Shown: positions 1-8,491, counted from the stretch's first letter. The stretch: DNA of 34,840 nucleotides from Gammaproteobacteria bacterium (GCA_009839505.1 VXPO01000105.1:1-34840); one strand, 5' to 3'. The notes: generated from the sequence alone by a model not told the origin. A program made the numbers and translations.

Positions 1-14
1 CTTTTGTTTTGCTC

Positions 15-44
15 CTGATCAAGCCCATGGACGGGCTTGATCAG
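15..44. terminator. Perfect 12-bp inverted repeat downstream of the acyl-CoA dehydrogenase gene
   Basis: Arms at 15-26 and 33-44 (CTGATCAAGCCC and its exact complement) flank a 6-nt loop. The hairpin lies 7 bases beyond the leftward stop codon at 52-54, so it probably ends or stabilises that transcript. Read leftward, it is followed by an A-rich and not a U-rich tract, so it is not a textbook intrinsic terminator. Read rightward, the T-rich tract comes before the stem. It may act as a bidirectional 3' end or mRNA stabiliser. Confidence 0.55.
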
Positions 45-51
45 AGGTTTC

Positions 52-1785
52 CTAGAAACGTTCCTCCGGCAGCGCCATGACACTCGTCGAGCCCGCCTCG
101 ATACTGCGTTTGAGCGCGAACACCTTGGGCAGCAGTTTGGCGTAGAAGAACCGGGCGACTTCGACCTTTGAACGGCCGCCCTCGCCGGGCGTGTCGATCC
201 CGGCCATGCGCGCCCAGAGCCACGCGTAGACGCCGAGGCCGACGAGTTCGAGGAAGTCGACGGACACGGCCCCCGGCATGTCGGGATCCTGCGCGGAACC
301 CGCAAGCAGGCTCTGCGTGGCGGACGCGATCACGTCGAATGCCTCGCCGAGCGGCGCCGAGAACTCTTCGCGCACCGGCGTCTCGCGCATTCCCGCGATC
401 AGCTGTTGCAGCGCCCGACCCCCATCCCGCAGCACCTTGCGGGCGGTGAAGTCCAGCGCCTGGATACCGTTCGTGCCCTCGTAGATCTGGGCGATGCGGG
501 CGTCCCGGACGATCTGCTCGACGCCGTGCTCGACGATGTAGCCATGCCCACCGTAGACCTGTTGGGCAAGCAGGGCGCCGTCCATGCCGCGGTCGGTGAC
601 GAAGGCTTTGACCACGGGCGTGAGCAGGTCCACCGCACCTTGCGCCGCCGCGCGATCCTCCTCGGAAGAAGCGTGTTTCGCCCGATCCAGCATCAAGCCC
701 ACGTAGGCCGCGAACGCACGTCCGCCTTCGGTGAAGGCACGCTGGGTCAGCAGCATCCGGCGGACATCCGGGTGAACCAGAATCGAATCCGCCTCCCCAT
801 CGGGGTTCTTCGGCCCGGTCGACGAACGGCCCTGCAGCCGCTCGCGGGCATAGTCGGTCGAACTCTGCAGCGCCAACTCCCCAAGTCCAAGGCCTTGGAT
901 GCCCACCGCGAGCCGCGCATGGTTCATCATCGTGAACATGTTGGCCAGTCCCTGGTTGGGACCGCCGATCAGGCGCCCGATGGCCGCCTCGTAGTTGATC
1001 ACCGACGTCGCACTGCCGCGAATGCCCATCTTGTGTTCGATCGAGGCGCTCGCAAAGCTGTTGCGCGTTCCGTCGGTCAGGAACTTCGGCACCAGGAACA
1101 ACGAGATGCCGCGACTTCCGGCGGGTGCGTCCGGCAGCTTGGCGAGTACCAGGTGGACGATGTTGTCGGCCAGGTCGTGTTCACCGCTGGTGATGAAGAT
1201 TTTCGTGCCGGTGATCTCGAAGGTATCGTCGCCGACGGGTACCGCACGCGTGCGGATCATGCCGAGATCGGTACCCGCGTGAGCCTCGGTCAGCGCCATT
1301 GCTCCGGTCCACTCCCCGCTGTAGAGCTTCGGCAGGTACGTTCGCTTCAGTTCCTCGTCGCCATGGGCATCGATGCAAACTGCCGCCCCGACGGTCAGCG
1401 CCCCGTAGAGGTACAGGCTGGCATTGGCGCTCCAGAACATCTCCTCGAGAGGCACGGTGAGCATCTTCGGCAAGCCCTGGCCGGCGTACTCCGGGTTGCC
1501 GGCAACGCCAAACCAGCCTCCACCGGCGAGCTCCCGGAACGCCTCCCCGAAGCCCGAGGGCGCCTGTACCGTGCCGTTGTTCCAGCGAGCACCCTCCTCG
1601 TCGCTTGGCTGGTAGAGCGGCGCCAAGGTGTTCGCGGCGAGCTTTCCGCCCTCGGCGAGAACGGCGAGCGCGAGCGCCCGGTCCACTTCGGCGAACGCGG
1701 GCATGCCCGCCCACTCCGCCTCGGCGTCGAACACATCGAACAGCACGAACTCCATGTCGTCCAACGGGGGCGAGTACGCATGCAT
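52..1785 (-). CDS. Acyl-CoA dehydrogenase, large (about 600-residue) family
   Basis: The 577-residue product is a flavoenzyme expected to oxidise acyl-CoA thioesters to trans-2-enoyl-CoA, the first step of beta-oxidation, passing electrons to ETF. The FAD-contact signature appears as GAMALTEAHAGTDLG near residues 160-175. The segment IYEGTNGIQALD near residue 430 contains the usual catalytic Glu of this subfamily. The C-terminal 120 or so residues are the extra helical domain of the long FadE-like class. The start is the ATG preceded by AAGGAG six bases upstream, 12 codons inside the longest open frame. Transcribed alone and divergent from the S41 protease. Substrate chain length cannot be told from sequence. 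The family call is secure. Confidence 0.95.
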   Translation of the reverse strand: MHAYSPPLDDMEFVLFDVFDAEAEWAGMPAFAEVDRALALAVLAEGGKLAANTLAPLYQPSDEEGARWNNGTVQAPSGFGEAFRELAGGGWFGVAGNPEYAGQGLPKMLTVPLEEMFWSANASLYLYGALTVGAAVCIDAHGDEELKRTYLPKLYSGEWTGAMALTEAHAGTDLGMIRTRAVPVGDDTFEITGTKIFITSGEHDLADNIVHLVLAKLPDAPAGSRGISLFLVPKFLTDGTRNSFASASIEHKMGIRGSATSVINYEAAIGRLIGGPNQGLANMFTMMNHARLAVGIQGLGLGELALQSSTDYARERLQGRSSTGPKNPDGEADSILVHPDVRRMLLTQRAFTEGGRAFAAYVGLMLDRAKHASSEEDRAAAQGAVDLLTPVVKAFVTDRGMDGALLAQQVYGGHGYIVEHGVEQIVRDARIAQIYEGTNGIQALDFTARKVLRDGGRALQQLIAGMRETPVREEFSAPLGEAFDVIASATQSLLAGSAQDPDMPGAVSVDFLELVGLGVYAWLWARMAGIDTPGEGGRSKVEVARFFYAKLLPKVFALKRSIEAGSTSVMALPEERF

Positions 1786-1849
1786 GTCTGACTCCTTCGG
1801 TACGCGTCGATGGTGACACAAGCCCCGCCCCTGCGACTATCATCGTCCC

Positions 1850-3016
1850 ATGGTTCTGCGCCCGATCACCCTGCTTGGCGTCGTCATCAGCATGGTCGGC
1901 GGCCTGTGCATCGGCGTCGCCGCGTTCTGGACAGTCAACTACTACGAAGAGTCGGCGATGCGCGAACGGCTGCTGGTCGGCGTCGCCCGCGAAATCCGCG
2001 ACCACTACGTGGAGGAAGTAGCCACGACAGACCTGGTCGACGATGCCATCCGCGGCATGGTCGAGGGCCTTGATCGTCACTCGGGGTTCCTCGACCAGGA
2101 TGGCTTGCAGGCCCTCGAACAGGAAGCCAGCGGTCACTTCGGCGGCATCGGCCTCGAAGTGGGGATGGTGGACGGCTACATCACGGTGTTGAGTCCTTTG
2201 GACGGAACCCCGGCTGCACGCGCGGGCATCGTCGCGGGCGACCGGCTGATCGAAGTCGACCACACGCCGCTCAAGGGACGCACGCTCGACGAGGCCATAG
2301 GCGACATTAGGGGCCAGCCCGGCACGACCGTCCACCTGAGGATCCGCCGCGCGGCCCAACGCGCATCCTTGGACTTCGACCTCACCCGGGACAGGATCGC
2401 CAGCGTTACGGGCAGGCTGCTGTCGGACGCGGTGGGCTATGTCCGGTTGTCGCAGTTCGACAAAACCAGCGGAACCGCCCTCACCGCGGTCGTCGAGGAG
2501 CTGCAAGCGGCAACGCCTCTCACGGGACTCGTCCTCGACCTACGCAACAATCCTGGTGGCTTGCTCGAGGCCGCCGTCGACGTCGCCGACACGTTTCTCG
2601 CCGGCGGACTGATCGTGTCCACCGAAGGACGCGGCACCGAAAGCCACGGGGAGTACGACGCCGATACCGACGACATCTTGAACGGCGCGCCACTGGCCGT
2701 GCTCATCAACGACCGCTCGGCGTCGGCAGCGGAGGTTGTCGCGGGCGCCCTCAAGGATCGTGAACGCGCCATCCTGCTCGGCACGGCGAGCTTCGGCAAG
2801 GGTTCGGTGCAGTCGGTAATGCGCTTCGAGGGCCGCGCGATCAAGCTCACCACCGCCCGCTACGTCACACCATCGGGCGTTTCCATCGATTCGAACGGCG
2901 TTGCCCCGCACATCGAAGTGCCACGCTCCGCAGGAGAGCGGCGAGCAGACTACGACAAGCGTCTGTTCGCGGCGGCCCTGGCCGCGTTGAGCGACGCGAC
3001 CGAGCAGGGGGATTAA
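1850..3016 (+). CDS. S41 family C-terminal processing protease (CtpA-like)
   Basis: The 388-residue product is a periplasmic serine protease that trims C-termini of envelope proteins or degrades them. An N-terminal hydrophobic segment (residues 5-27) is a signal anchor. A PDZ domain spans about 95-168 (FGGIGLEV onward). The S41 core follows, with LVLDLRNNPGG at 227-237, nucleophile Ser292 in NDRSASAAE, and Lys317 in SFGKGSVQ. The Ser-Lys spacing of 25 is the CtpA spacing, so the dyad is intact. It is somewhat shorter than many CtpA proteins (about 430-480). No Shine-Dalgarno precedes the ATG. A TATCAT at 1838-1843 would place transcription at or very near the start codon. The glycosyltransferase gene follows 31 bases later and may be co-transcribed. 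Confidence 0.94.
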   Translation: MVLRPITLLGVVISMVGGLCIGVAAFWTVNYYEESAMRERLLVGVAREIRDHYVEEVATTDLVDDAIRGMVEGLDRHSGFLDQDGLQALEQEASGHFGGIGLEVGMVDGYITVLSPLDGTPAARAGIVAGDRLIEVDHTPLKGRTLDEAIGDIRGQPGTTVHLRIRRAAQRASLDFDLTRDRIASVTGRLLSDAVGYVRLSQFDKTSGTALTAVVEELQAATPLTGLVLDLRNNPGGLLEAAVDVADTFLAGGLIVSTEGRGTESHGEYDADTDDILNGAPLAVLINDRSASAAEVVAGALKDRERAILLGTASFGKGSVQSVMRFEGRAIKLTTARYVTPSGVSIDSNGVAPHIEVPRSAGERRADYDKRLFAAALAALSDATEQGD

Positions 3017-3047
3017 CCGGCGACTCCCCAGCGGTCCCGAGACTCAC

Positions 3048-4178
3048 ATGGAACGACAACCCAACGCCCAGGAGCCGCCTGGCGAGCAGGATCCACATGC
3101 CGACGAGGCCATCCTCGTCCCGGTTCTCAACGAGGAAGGCGCCATAGGCAAGTTCCTCGCTCAACTCGCACCAACCGCCCGCAAGCGCCGCGTCTACCTG
3201 CTGGACAGCGACTCGACCGACGGCACGGTGCCCGAAGCGCGGGACGCCGCGGGACGCCTTGGCGTCGACCTGCACGTCATCGGCTGTCCCCCGGGACTCG
3301 CGGAATCGATCCGCACCGGCCTGGCGACCACCGTCGAGTCGCGCGTGGCGGTCCTCGACGGCGATGGCCAGCACGACACCGCCATCGTCGACACCCTTTT
3401 CGAGACCCTGCGTTCCGGCGCCGATCTTGCCGTGGGCTCACGCAACGTCGCCGGCGCGTCCGTGTCCGAGGACTGGCCGTGGTACCGATCATGGGGTGCG
3501 AACGTACTGTCTTGGCTCGCGAGAACCGCAATCTTGCCGCGGCGACTCAAGGATCCGCTTGCGGGCTGCTTCGCGGTGAAACGCGCCGCGTGGAACGACG
3601 TCGCCGATCACTTCGATACCGGTGGCTACAAGTTCCTATTGGACTTCCTCGCAGCCTCCCGCAGGCAGCTGGCCATCGTGGAGTCGCCGTTGGTGTTCAA
3701 GGCGAGGATCGGCGGCACGAGCAAGATGGCGCTGCCGGTGTTCTGGGAAGTGTTGGTGTCGCTGGAGTACTGCTTGCTGCGCGGTCGGATCCCGAGGCGC
3801 TGGCTGGGATTCGGCAGCGTCGGTGCGCTCGGCATGGTGACAGACATGCTGCTCACCGGACTGCTGCTGAACATCGTCGGTATTCCCTTTGCCTGGGCGC
3901 GTCCCCTGCCCGTCCTCGTCGCGATGACCCAGAACTACGCGATGAACAACCGTTTCACCTTCCGCGACGCCGAGCGCAAAGGAACCAATGCCCTCACGTC
4001 CGGCTGGTTGCTCTACGTCGGCTGCCAGACCGTGGGCGCAGTCACGAATTGGGGTGTGTCCGTGCTTGTCTACGCCCTGGGTGTACCCTGGTTCCTCGCC
4101 CTGCCGACGGGTGTACTCGCCGGCATGGTGGTGAACTTCGTCACCGCCCGGCGGATCGTGTGGAGAGCGGGCGAGTAG
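3048..4178 (+). CDS. Glycosyltransferase family 2 (dolichol/polyprenol-phosphate mannosyltransferase-like) fused to GtrA membrane domain
   Basis: The 376-residue product probably transfers a sugar from a nucleotide donor to polyprenyl phosphate and helps move the lipid-linked sugar across the membrane. The GT-A domain covers about residues 20-230: VPVLNEE nucleotide-binding start, acidic DGDGQH at 104-109 (the DxD region), and RIGGTSK at 220-226, typical of DPM1-like enzymes. A GtrA/DPMS domain with four hydrophobic segments follows (about 250-370), including the family NRFTF motif at 301-305. It sits 31 bases behind the protease and converges on hisA. Its stop codon is followed four bases later by an intergenic repeat module. 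The sugar (mannose, glucose or other) cannot be assigned. Confidence 0.92.
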   Translation: MERQPNAQEPPGEQDPHADEAILVPVLNEEGAIGKFLAQLAPTARKRRVYLLDSDSTDGTVPEARDAAGRLGVDLHVIGCPPGLAESIRTGLATTVESRVAVLDGDGQHDTAIVDTLFETLRSGADLAVGSRNVAGASVSEDWPWYRSWGANVLSWLARTAILPRRLKDPLAGCFAVKRAAWNDVADHFDTGGYKFLLDFLAASRRQLAIVESPLVFKARIGGTSKMALPVFWEVLVSLEYCLLRGRIPRRWLGFGSVGALGMVTDMLLTGLLLNIVGIPFAWARPLPVLVAMTQNYAMNNRFTFRDAERKGTNALTSGWLLYVGCQTVGAVTNWGVSVLVYALGVPWFLALPTGVLAGMVVNFVTARRIVWRAGE

Positions 4179-4179
4179 C

Positions 4180-4361
4180 GCCGTAGGGGCGACCCTTGTG
4201 GTCGCCCGTGTTGGCCAACCGACACCGTGCGGTGACTGCGATGGGCGACTACACCGCACCCGCAGGTCGGCGTGGCTGGGCCGGAGGCGAACCCCGGGGC
4301 ACAGCGACGACAGCGAAGGCGCGTCGTTACCGACGCGGCCGGGGACGGCTTTGGGGCGCTA
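4180..4361. repeat. 3'-end intergenic repeat between convergent glycosyltransferase and hisA genes (copy 1)
   Basis: This copy joins two modules. At 4183-4201 the module GTAGGGGCGACCCTTGTGG lies four bases behind the glycosyltransferase stop, in sense with that gene. At the other end, read on the minus strand, TAGCGCCCCAAAGCCGT runs leftward from 4361, and its first three bases are the hisA stop codon. Between them is GC-rich palindromic sequence including the shared block GGCTGGGCCGGAGGCGAACC. Closely matching copies occur at 5740-6042, 22257-22285, 25853-25940, 26208-26354 and 33310-33363. Open frames that cross it are by-products of the repeat. Confidence 0.85.
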
Positions 4362-5096
4362 CGGCGCGTCCAGTAGACGCTGCCCTTCGGCGAAGTCCAG
4401 CGTCCCTTCGTAGAGCGCAGAACCGCTGATCACCCCGATCAGCTTCTCCGGTGCCACGTGGAGTGCCTTGAGCGAGCGCAGATCGTCCAAGCTGCGGACG
4501 CCACCCGACGCGATGACGGGCACGGGAACGGCCTGGGCAATCTGCCGTGTGGCGAGGGCGTTCACACCGGTCAACATCCCGTCGCGGCCGATGTCGGTGT
4601 AGACGATGGCGAAGAGCTCGATGCCGCCGAGGGATGCGACGAAGTCCAGCGCATCGACGCCGCTGTCCGTCTCCCATCCCCGTGTTGCAATGCGCCCGTC
4701 GCGCGCGTCGAGGCCGAGAATCACGCGGGACGGGTATGCCGCGGCGAGTGCGCGGAGAAAGTCCGGATCCTCCGCGGCGCGGGTTCCGGCAATGACCTGG
4801 TTCGCTCCCGCATCCAGATAGTCGGCGGCAACCGCGGCGTCGCGAATGCCGCCGCCCACCTGGACCGGGACACCGGTCGCGGCCTCGACGATGCCGCGCA
4901 CCAGGTCTCGGTTCACCGGGCGCCCCGCGAACGCGCCGTCGAGATCGACAACGTGGAGGCGGCGGGCACCAGCATCCACCCATCGCCTCGCCATGCCGGG
5001 CGGATCGTCGGAGTAGGTCGTGGCGGACGTCATGACGCCCTGGCGCAACTGCACGCAGCGACCGTCCTTGAGGTCGATGGCGGGAATCAACAGCAC
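4359..5096 (-). CDS. hisA: Phosphoribosylformimino-5-aminoimidazole carboxamide ribotide isomerase (HisA)
   Basis: The 245-residue TIM-barrel enzyme performs the Amadori isomerisation of ProFAR to PRFAR in histidine biosynthesis. It begins LLIPAIDLKDG, with the catalytic Asp8, and continues with VQVGGGIRD, the second catalytic Asp region GLDARDG near 127-133, VYTDIGRDGML, and the phosphate-binding ASGGVRS and GVISGSALYEG loops. Length and motif order are those of a complete HisA. The start codon is GTG at 5094-5096. The stop TAG belongs to the 3'-end repeat. It lies 31 bases downstream of hisB and is presumably co-transcribed with it. hisH, usually between hisB and hisA, and hisF, usually after hisA, are absent here. 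Confidence 0.97.
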   Translation of the reverse strand: MLLIPAIDLKDGRCVQLRQGVMTSATTYSDDPPGMARRWVDAGARRLHVVDLDGAFAGRPVNRDLVRGIVEAATGVPVQVGGGIRDAAVAADYLDAGANQVIAGTRAAEDPDFLRALAAAYPSRVILGLDARDGRIATRGWETDSGVDALDFVASLGGIELFAIVYTDIGRDGMLTGVNALATRQIAQAVPVPVIASGGVRSLDDLRSLKALHVAPEKLIGVISGSALYEGTLDFAEGQRLLDAP

Positions 5097-5127
5097 GCAG
5101 GAGCTTCCGCAGCTACCTTACCCGCAG

Positions 5128-5718
5128 CTACAAGGAGCCCTTCGTGGAAGGCGTGTCGGCGGTGCGCGGATCCCGCTCCAGTGCCATGCGCAAGGCGCGA
5201 CCAAACGCCTTGAAGACCGTCTCCGCCTGGTGGTGCGAATTGGTTCCGCGCAGATTGTCGATATGGAGCGTGACCTGGGCGTGGTTGGCGAATCCCTGGA
5301 AGAACTCGTGCAGGAGATCGACATCGAACTCACCGACGCGCGCGCGGCTGAACTCGACGTGGTATTCGAGCCCGGGACGACCAGAGAAGTCGACAACCAC
5401 CCTGGACAGCGCCTCGTCCAAGGGGACGTACGCCTGCCCGTACCGGAAGATGCCGCGCTTGTCGCTTACCGCCTCCGCCACGGCCTGTCCCAACGTGATA
5501 CCCACGTCTTCGACCGTGTGGTGAGCATCCACGTCCAGATCACCACGTGCGGCGATTTCCAGGTCGATCCGGCCGTGGCGCGCGACCTGCTGGAGCATGT
5601 GTTCGAAAAACGGCAATCCCGTGTCGATCTCCGAGCGACCCTGGCCATCTAAGTTGACGGCGACGTCGATGCTCGTCTCCAGGGTCTTGCGGCTTTTGCT
5701 GGCCGTTCGATCAGTCAT
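5128..5718 (-). CDS. hisB: Imidazoleglycerol-phosphate dehydratase (HisB, monofunctional)
   Basis: The 196-residue product dehydrates imidazole glycerol phosphate to imidazole acetol phosphate. The family marks are GLPFFEHML near 34-42, the metal-binding HHTVED at 66-71, and a second histidine cluster [17 protein letters not shown] near 165-180. It is the short monofunctional form without the phosphatase domain. The ATG at 5716-5718 was chosen because the homologous region starts just after it. The open frame continues 90 codons upstream, but that extension is encoded by intergenic repeat. A TATACT box lies only seven bases upstream of the ATG, so the mRNA may be leaderless. It heads a hisB-hisA unit. 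Confidence 0.96.
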   Translation of the reverse strand: MTDRTASKSRKTLETSIDVAVNLDGQGRSEIDTGLPFFEHMLQQVARHGRIDLEIAARGDLDVDAHHTVEDVGITLGQAVAEAVSDKRGIFRYGQAYVPLDEALSRVVVDFSGRPGLEYHVEFSRARVGEFDVDLLHEFFQGFANHAQVTLHIDNLRGTNSHHQAETVFKAFGRALRMALERDPRTADTPSTKGSL

Positions 5719-5725
5719 ATTCGGC

Positions 5726-5731
5726 AGTATA
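5726..5731 (-). promoter_or_regulatory. -10 box (TATACT) for hisB
   Basis: On the minus strand TATACT ends seven bases before the hisB ATG, placing the expected transcription start within one or two bases of the start codon. A weak -35 (CGCGAC) lies 17 bases upstream inside the intergenic repeat. No Shine-Dalgarno is present, consistent with a leaderless message. The same TATACT close to a start codon appears before cysQ. Confidence 0.5.
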
Positions 5732-5739
5732 CCCACCCA

Positions 5740-6042
5740 CGGGGCCGGGTCGCGGACGTGCAAGGAACAAGCGCAGGGTGGGGACTCGTGGGGGCGAGGC
5801 GATCGTGCCCTCGTCCGTGTCGGAGAACCCGGCAACGTGCGTTGCACGAAGACGGGCGACCACAACGCGCCCACGAGGGCGCGCGGTCGCCCCTCGCATG
5901 GAACAAACGCGACCGGGAGCGTAAGCGCCGGGCGCGGTTGGTCCAGGCGAGGTCGGTGTGGCTGGGCCGGAGGCGAACCCCGGGGCACAACGAAGCGAAG
6001 GCGCGTCGTCCCGACGCGGCCGGGGACGGCTTTGGGGCGCTA
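5740..6042. repeat. 3'-end intergenic repeat between the 139-residue gene and hisB (copy 2)
   Basis: This is the longest copy. Its left part, GGGGCCGGGTCGCGGACG near 5741, resembles the start of the copy at 26222. The middle contains a GCACGAAGACGGGCGACCAC block also found at 26320. The right part, about 5948-6042, matches copy 1 almost base for base and ends, on the minus strand, in TAGCGCCCCAAAGCCGT, which supplies the stop codon of the 139-residue gene. No coding function is seen between 5719 and 6039. Confidence 0.85.
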
Positions 6043-6459
6043 CAGGCGATCCAGCAGGCTGCCGTAGGGCAGGAATCGGTTGTTGCTCACGGACCTGATC
6101 CACGCGGTCAGCCCCGAGGGATAGTCCCCCCGTTCGCGCAACAGCCGGGCGATCTGGATGACCGGAGACTTGGCGCCGGCGGCACAGCCCGGAATCGTTT
6201 CTTCGGCGAGGGTCAATACGCGTAGCCACCCGACCAACTGTTCCGACGACCGCTCGGCGAAGAGACCCGCGCGGGCGTCCGGCTGTGCGTTCACGACTTC
6301 GCGCAACCGCGCGGCGTCCGCATCGTCCGGGCGCAATGTGTCGCTCTCCGCTGCCATGCCACGCACGGAGTTGTCCAGCGCCCGGACGTGCTCTTCGGCC
6401 AACTCGGCCGGGGGTTCCCAGGCACCAACCTGCGCGTCCATACTCGGCTCTTCGGCCAT
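6040..6459 (-). CDS. Conserved-looking hypothetical protein, 139 residues
   Basis: I do not recognise a family. The product has no signal peptide or membrane segment. The N-terminal half is acidic and the C-terminal half (SPVIQIARLLRERGDY onward) reads as a compact alpha-helical module ending in SNNRFLPYGSLLDRL. Codon use follows the GC-rich third-position pattern of neighbouring genes, which supports real coding. It is divergent from mutY with only 28 bases between the start codons, so the two probably share a regulatory region. The TAG stop is the first codon of a 3'-end repeat, so the last residues may have been set by that insertion. Confidence 0.7.
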   Translation of the reverse strand: MAEEPSMDAQVGAWEPPAELAEEHVRALDNSVRGMAAESDTLRPDDADAARLREVVNAQPDARAGLFAERSSEQLVGWLRVLTLAEETIPGCAAGAKSPVIQIARLLRERGDYPSGLTAWIRSVSNNRFLPYGSLLDRL

Positions 6460-6487
6460 TACGTCCAGGGAAGTCTAACCCGCACTT

Positions 6488-7579
6488 TTGTCGAAGGAGA
6501 CCCAAACACGCGGCCCGCCCAGGACGGAAGGGGAGTTCGCATCGCGGCTTCTCGCCTGGTGGGATGCAAACGGCCGTAAGAACCTGCCGTGGCAGAACCC
6601 CCGCACTCCCTACCGCGTGTGGGTGTCCGAGGTAATGCTCCAACAGACGCAGGTGGCGACCGTGCTGCCCTACTTCGAGCGCTTCGTGGAACGCTTCCCC
6701 GACATCGAAGCCCTGGCTGCGGCCGAACTCGACCAGGTGCTGCACGTTTGGAGTGGACTCGGCTACTACGCCCGCGCACGCAATCTTCACCGCGCCGCCC
6801 GAACCGTTGTCCAGGACCACGCCGGATCCTTCCCAACGACCCCTGAGGAGATCAAGGCACTACCCGGCATCGGTCGTTCCACGGCCGCGGCCATCGTCGC
6901 CCAGGCCTACAACCGCCGCGCGCCGATCCTGGACGGCAACGTCAAACGCGTGCTAGCCCGCCAGCACCGCGTCACGGGTCCTGTCTCCTCCGCCGCCACG
7001 CTGGCGGAGCTCTGGAGACTGGCGGATATCCACACCCCCGAGACCCGCGCGGCGGACTACACCCAAGCCGTCATGGACCTCGGCGCCACGGTCTGTGGCC
7101 GAACACCGGCGTGCCTCGCCTGCCCCGTCCGGACAACCTGCCGGGCGTTCGCCGCCGGCGATGTCGACCGGTTTCCCGAACGGGCAACATCACGACCGAA
7201 GCGCCTAGAACGGCGACGCTTCTTCGTGCTCACCACACCCGACGGAGCCTGCTTCGTCGAGCAGCGCGCCCCGGAAGGGATCTGGGGCGGTCTCTGGTCG
7301 CCACCCGAGCGTCCGGCCGACCTCGCCGTGGAGACCTTCCTCGCCCAAGCCGGCATCGACCCCGAGGCCGTTTCAGAGATCCGCGCCGGTTCCGAACTGC
7401 GGCATGGATTCAGCCACTTCGACCTCGTCGCCGAACCGATCCATGTGCGGCTCCAAACGACCTCGCCGGAGGCCCGCGAGAGTGGCGGACGGTGGATCGT
7501 GCCCGGCGAGCACGAACTTGGCCTGTCCGCCGTTGCAGCTAAACTCTTGGACTCCGTAGCCTCGGGGAACCGCTCGTGA
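6488..7579 (+). CDS. mutY: A/G-specific adenine DNA glycosylase (MutY)
   Basis: The 363-residue product removes adenine mispaired with 8-oxoguanine. Visible features are LPWQNPRTPYRVWVSEVMLQ with catalytic Glu48, the helix-hairpin-helix LPGIGRSTAAAI (125-136), catalytic Asp149 in ILDGNVKRV, the iron-sulphur cysteines 203, 209, 212 and 218, and a C-terminal NUDIX-like 8-oxoG recognition domain (about 225-355, with GIWGGLWSPPE). The cysteine spacing is C-X5-C-X2-C-X5-C, one residue short of the usual C-X6-C-X2-C-X5-C. The start is a TTG, the only candidate giving the right N-terminus, with no convincing Shine-Dalgarno. Its stop overlaps the yggX start (GTGA), the standard gammaproteobacterial mutY-yggX pairing. 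Confidence 0.96.
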   Translation: MSKETQTRGPPRTEGEFASRLLAWWDANGRKNLPWQNPRTPYRVWVSEVMLQQTQVATVLPYFERFVERFPDIEALAAAELDQVLHVWSGLGYYARARNLHRAARTVVQDHAGSFPTTPEEIKALPGIGRSTAAAIVAQAYNRRAPILDGNVKRVLARQHRVTGPVSSAATLAELWRLADIHTPETRAADYTQAVMDLGATVCGRTPACLACPVRTTCRAFAAGDVDRFPERATSRPKRLERRRFFVLTTPDGACFVEQRAPEGIWGGLWSPPERPADLAVETFLAQAGIDPEAVSEIRAGSELRHGFSHFDLVAEPIHVRLQTTSPEARESGGRWIVPGEHELGLSAVAAKLLDSVASGNRS

Positions 7580-7845
7580 CCCGCGTCGTCTTCTGCAGAA
7601 AATACCAGCAAGAGCTACCGGGGCTGGCAGCGCCGCCGCTACCGGGCGAACAAGGCGAGGACATATTCGACAACGTCTCTGCCAAGGCCTGGAGCGAGTG
7701 GCAGCACCTTCAGACCATGCTCATCAACGAGCATCATCTGTCGATGGTGGACGCCGAGGCGCGCAGTTACCTCGGCCAACAGATGCGCAAGTTCCTCTCG
7801 GGCGACGAATACGACAAGCCTTCGGGCTACGTTCCGCCCGCCTGA
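7576..7845 (+). CDS. yggX: Probable Fe(2+)-trafficking protein (YggX)
   Basis: The 89-residue cytosolic protein belongs to a family that protects iron-sulphur clusters and limits free-iron damage. It has the invariant N-terminal Cys (VFCRKYQQELPGL), GEDIFDNVSAKAWSEWQ, and the core QTMLINEHHLSM that matches the family closely. The GTG start overlaps the mutY stop by four bases, implying translational coupling. Functionally this links an iron-sulphur protector with an iron-sulphur glycosylase. Length is that of the complete family. Confidence 0.95.
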   Translation: MTRVVFCRKYQQELPGLAAPPLPGEQGEDIFDNVSAKAWSEWQHLQTMLINEHHLSMVDAEARSYLGQQMRKFLSGDEYDKPSGYVPPA

Positions 7846-7861
7846 CGGACGACCGGTGGCG

Positions 7862-8491
7862 CTACGCGCTGCTGCTCGGGCGGGCCGCTACTTCCGCATA
7901 CCAGCGCTTCAGGTGCGGGTGCTCGTCGCCTGCCCGGATCTGGATCCACTTGGCGAAGTCGACCACGCAGAACGCCGTGATGTCGGCGATGGAATAGTCC
8001 TCCCCGGCGACATAGGTCGACCCGCCGAGCGTCTCGTTCAACGACGCGAAGAAGCGTTCCGTGGACGCGCGGCCACGATCCACCAGGTCGGGAATGCGGG
8101 GCACGCCCGAGCTGCCGGAGATGCCCCGATCATCGAACGTCGGGTTGGAATTGCGGAAGGCTTCGGCCACCGACATGAGCCCGTCCCACTCCATGTGGCG
8201 CTGCGCGGACTCGATCACCGCCCTCGACTGGGCATCGGTACCCATGAGCGGCGGCTCGGGATGGAGTTCCTCGAAGTAGCGGCATATCGCCACCGACTCG
8301 TCGATCACGGTGCCGTCGTCCAGCACGAGCGTCGGCAGCAGGCTTCGCGGATTGATGGCGCGGAACTCCTCGCCGAGATTCTCGCCTGACGGGATGTCCA
8401 CCTGGACCGTTTCGACCTCGATGCCCTTCTCGGCGAGATAGACACGCACGCGCCGCGGATTGGGCGCCATCTGGAAGTCATAGAGTTTCAT
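7862..8491 (-). CDS. Glutathione S-transferase family protein
   Basis: The 209-residue product has a thioredoxin-fold N-terminal domain (MKLYDFQMAPNPRRVRVYLAEK start, cis-Pro motif SLLPTLVLDDG, then glutathione gamma-Glu contact DESVAICRYFEE) and an all-helical C-terminal domain (about 90-205, including YSIADITAF). It probably conjugates or reduces substrates with glutathione. A candidate active-site residue is Ser or Asn near position 11 in place of Tyr. The ATG matching the family start lies ten codons inside the longest frame. It is convergent with yggX, with 16 bases between the stops. Its 3' flank begins TAGCGCC, faintly like the 3'-end repeat, but it is not a full copy. Confidence 0.92.
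   Translation of the reverse strand: MKLYDFQMAPNPRRVRVYLAEKGIEVETVQVDIPSGENLGEEFRAINPRSLLPTLVLDDGTVIDESVAICRYFEELHPEPPLMGTDAQSRAVIESAQRHMEWDGLMSVAEAFRNSNPTFDDRGISGSSGVPRIPDLVDRGRASTERFFASLNETLGGSTYVAGEDYSIADITAFCVVDFAKWIQIRAGDEHPHLKRWYAEVAARPSSSA

Noticed and set aside
406-1791. 461-codon rightward open frame opposite the acyl-CoA dehydrogenase
   Set aside because: It is a shadow frame of GC-rich coding DNA. Its product is Arg/His/Gln-rich and matches no family, while the opposite strand is a clear enzyme.
4196-4429. Small open frames inside the repeat between the glycosyltransferase and hisA
   Set aside because: They exist only because the repeat is GC-rich. Similar frames appear in other copies with no conserved peptide.
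5719-5988. 90-codon N-terminal extension of HisB
   Set aside because: It is encoded by the intergenic repeat, is Arg/Pro-rich, and precedes a complete family-length HisB start.
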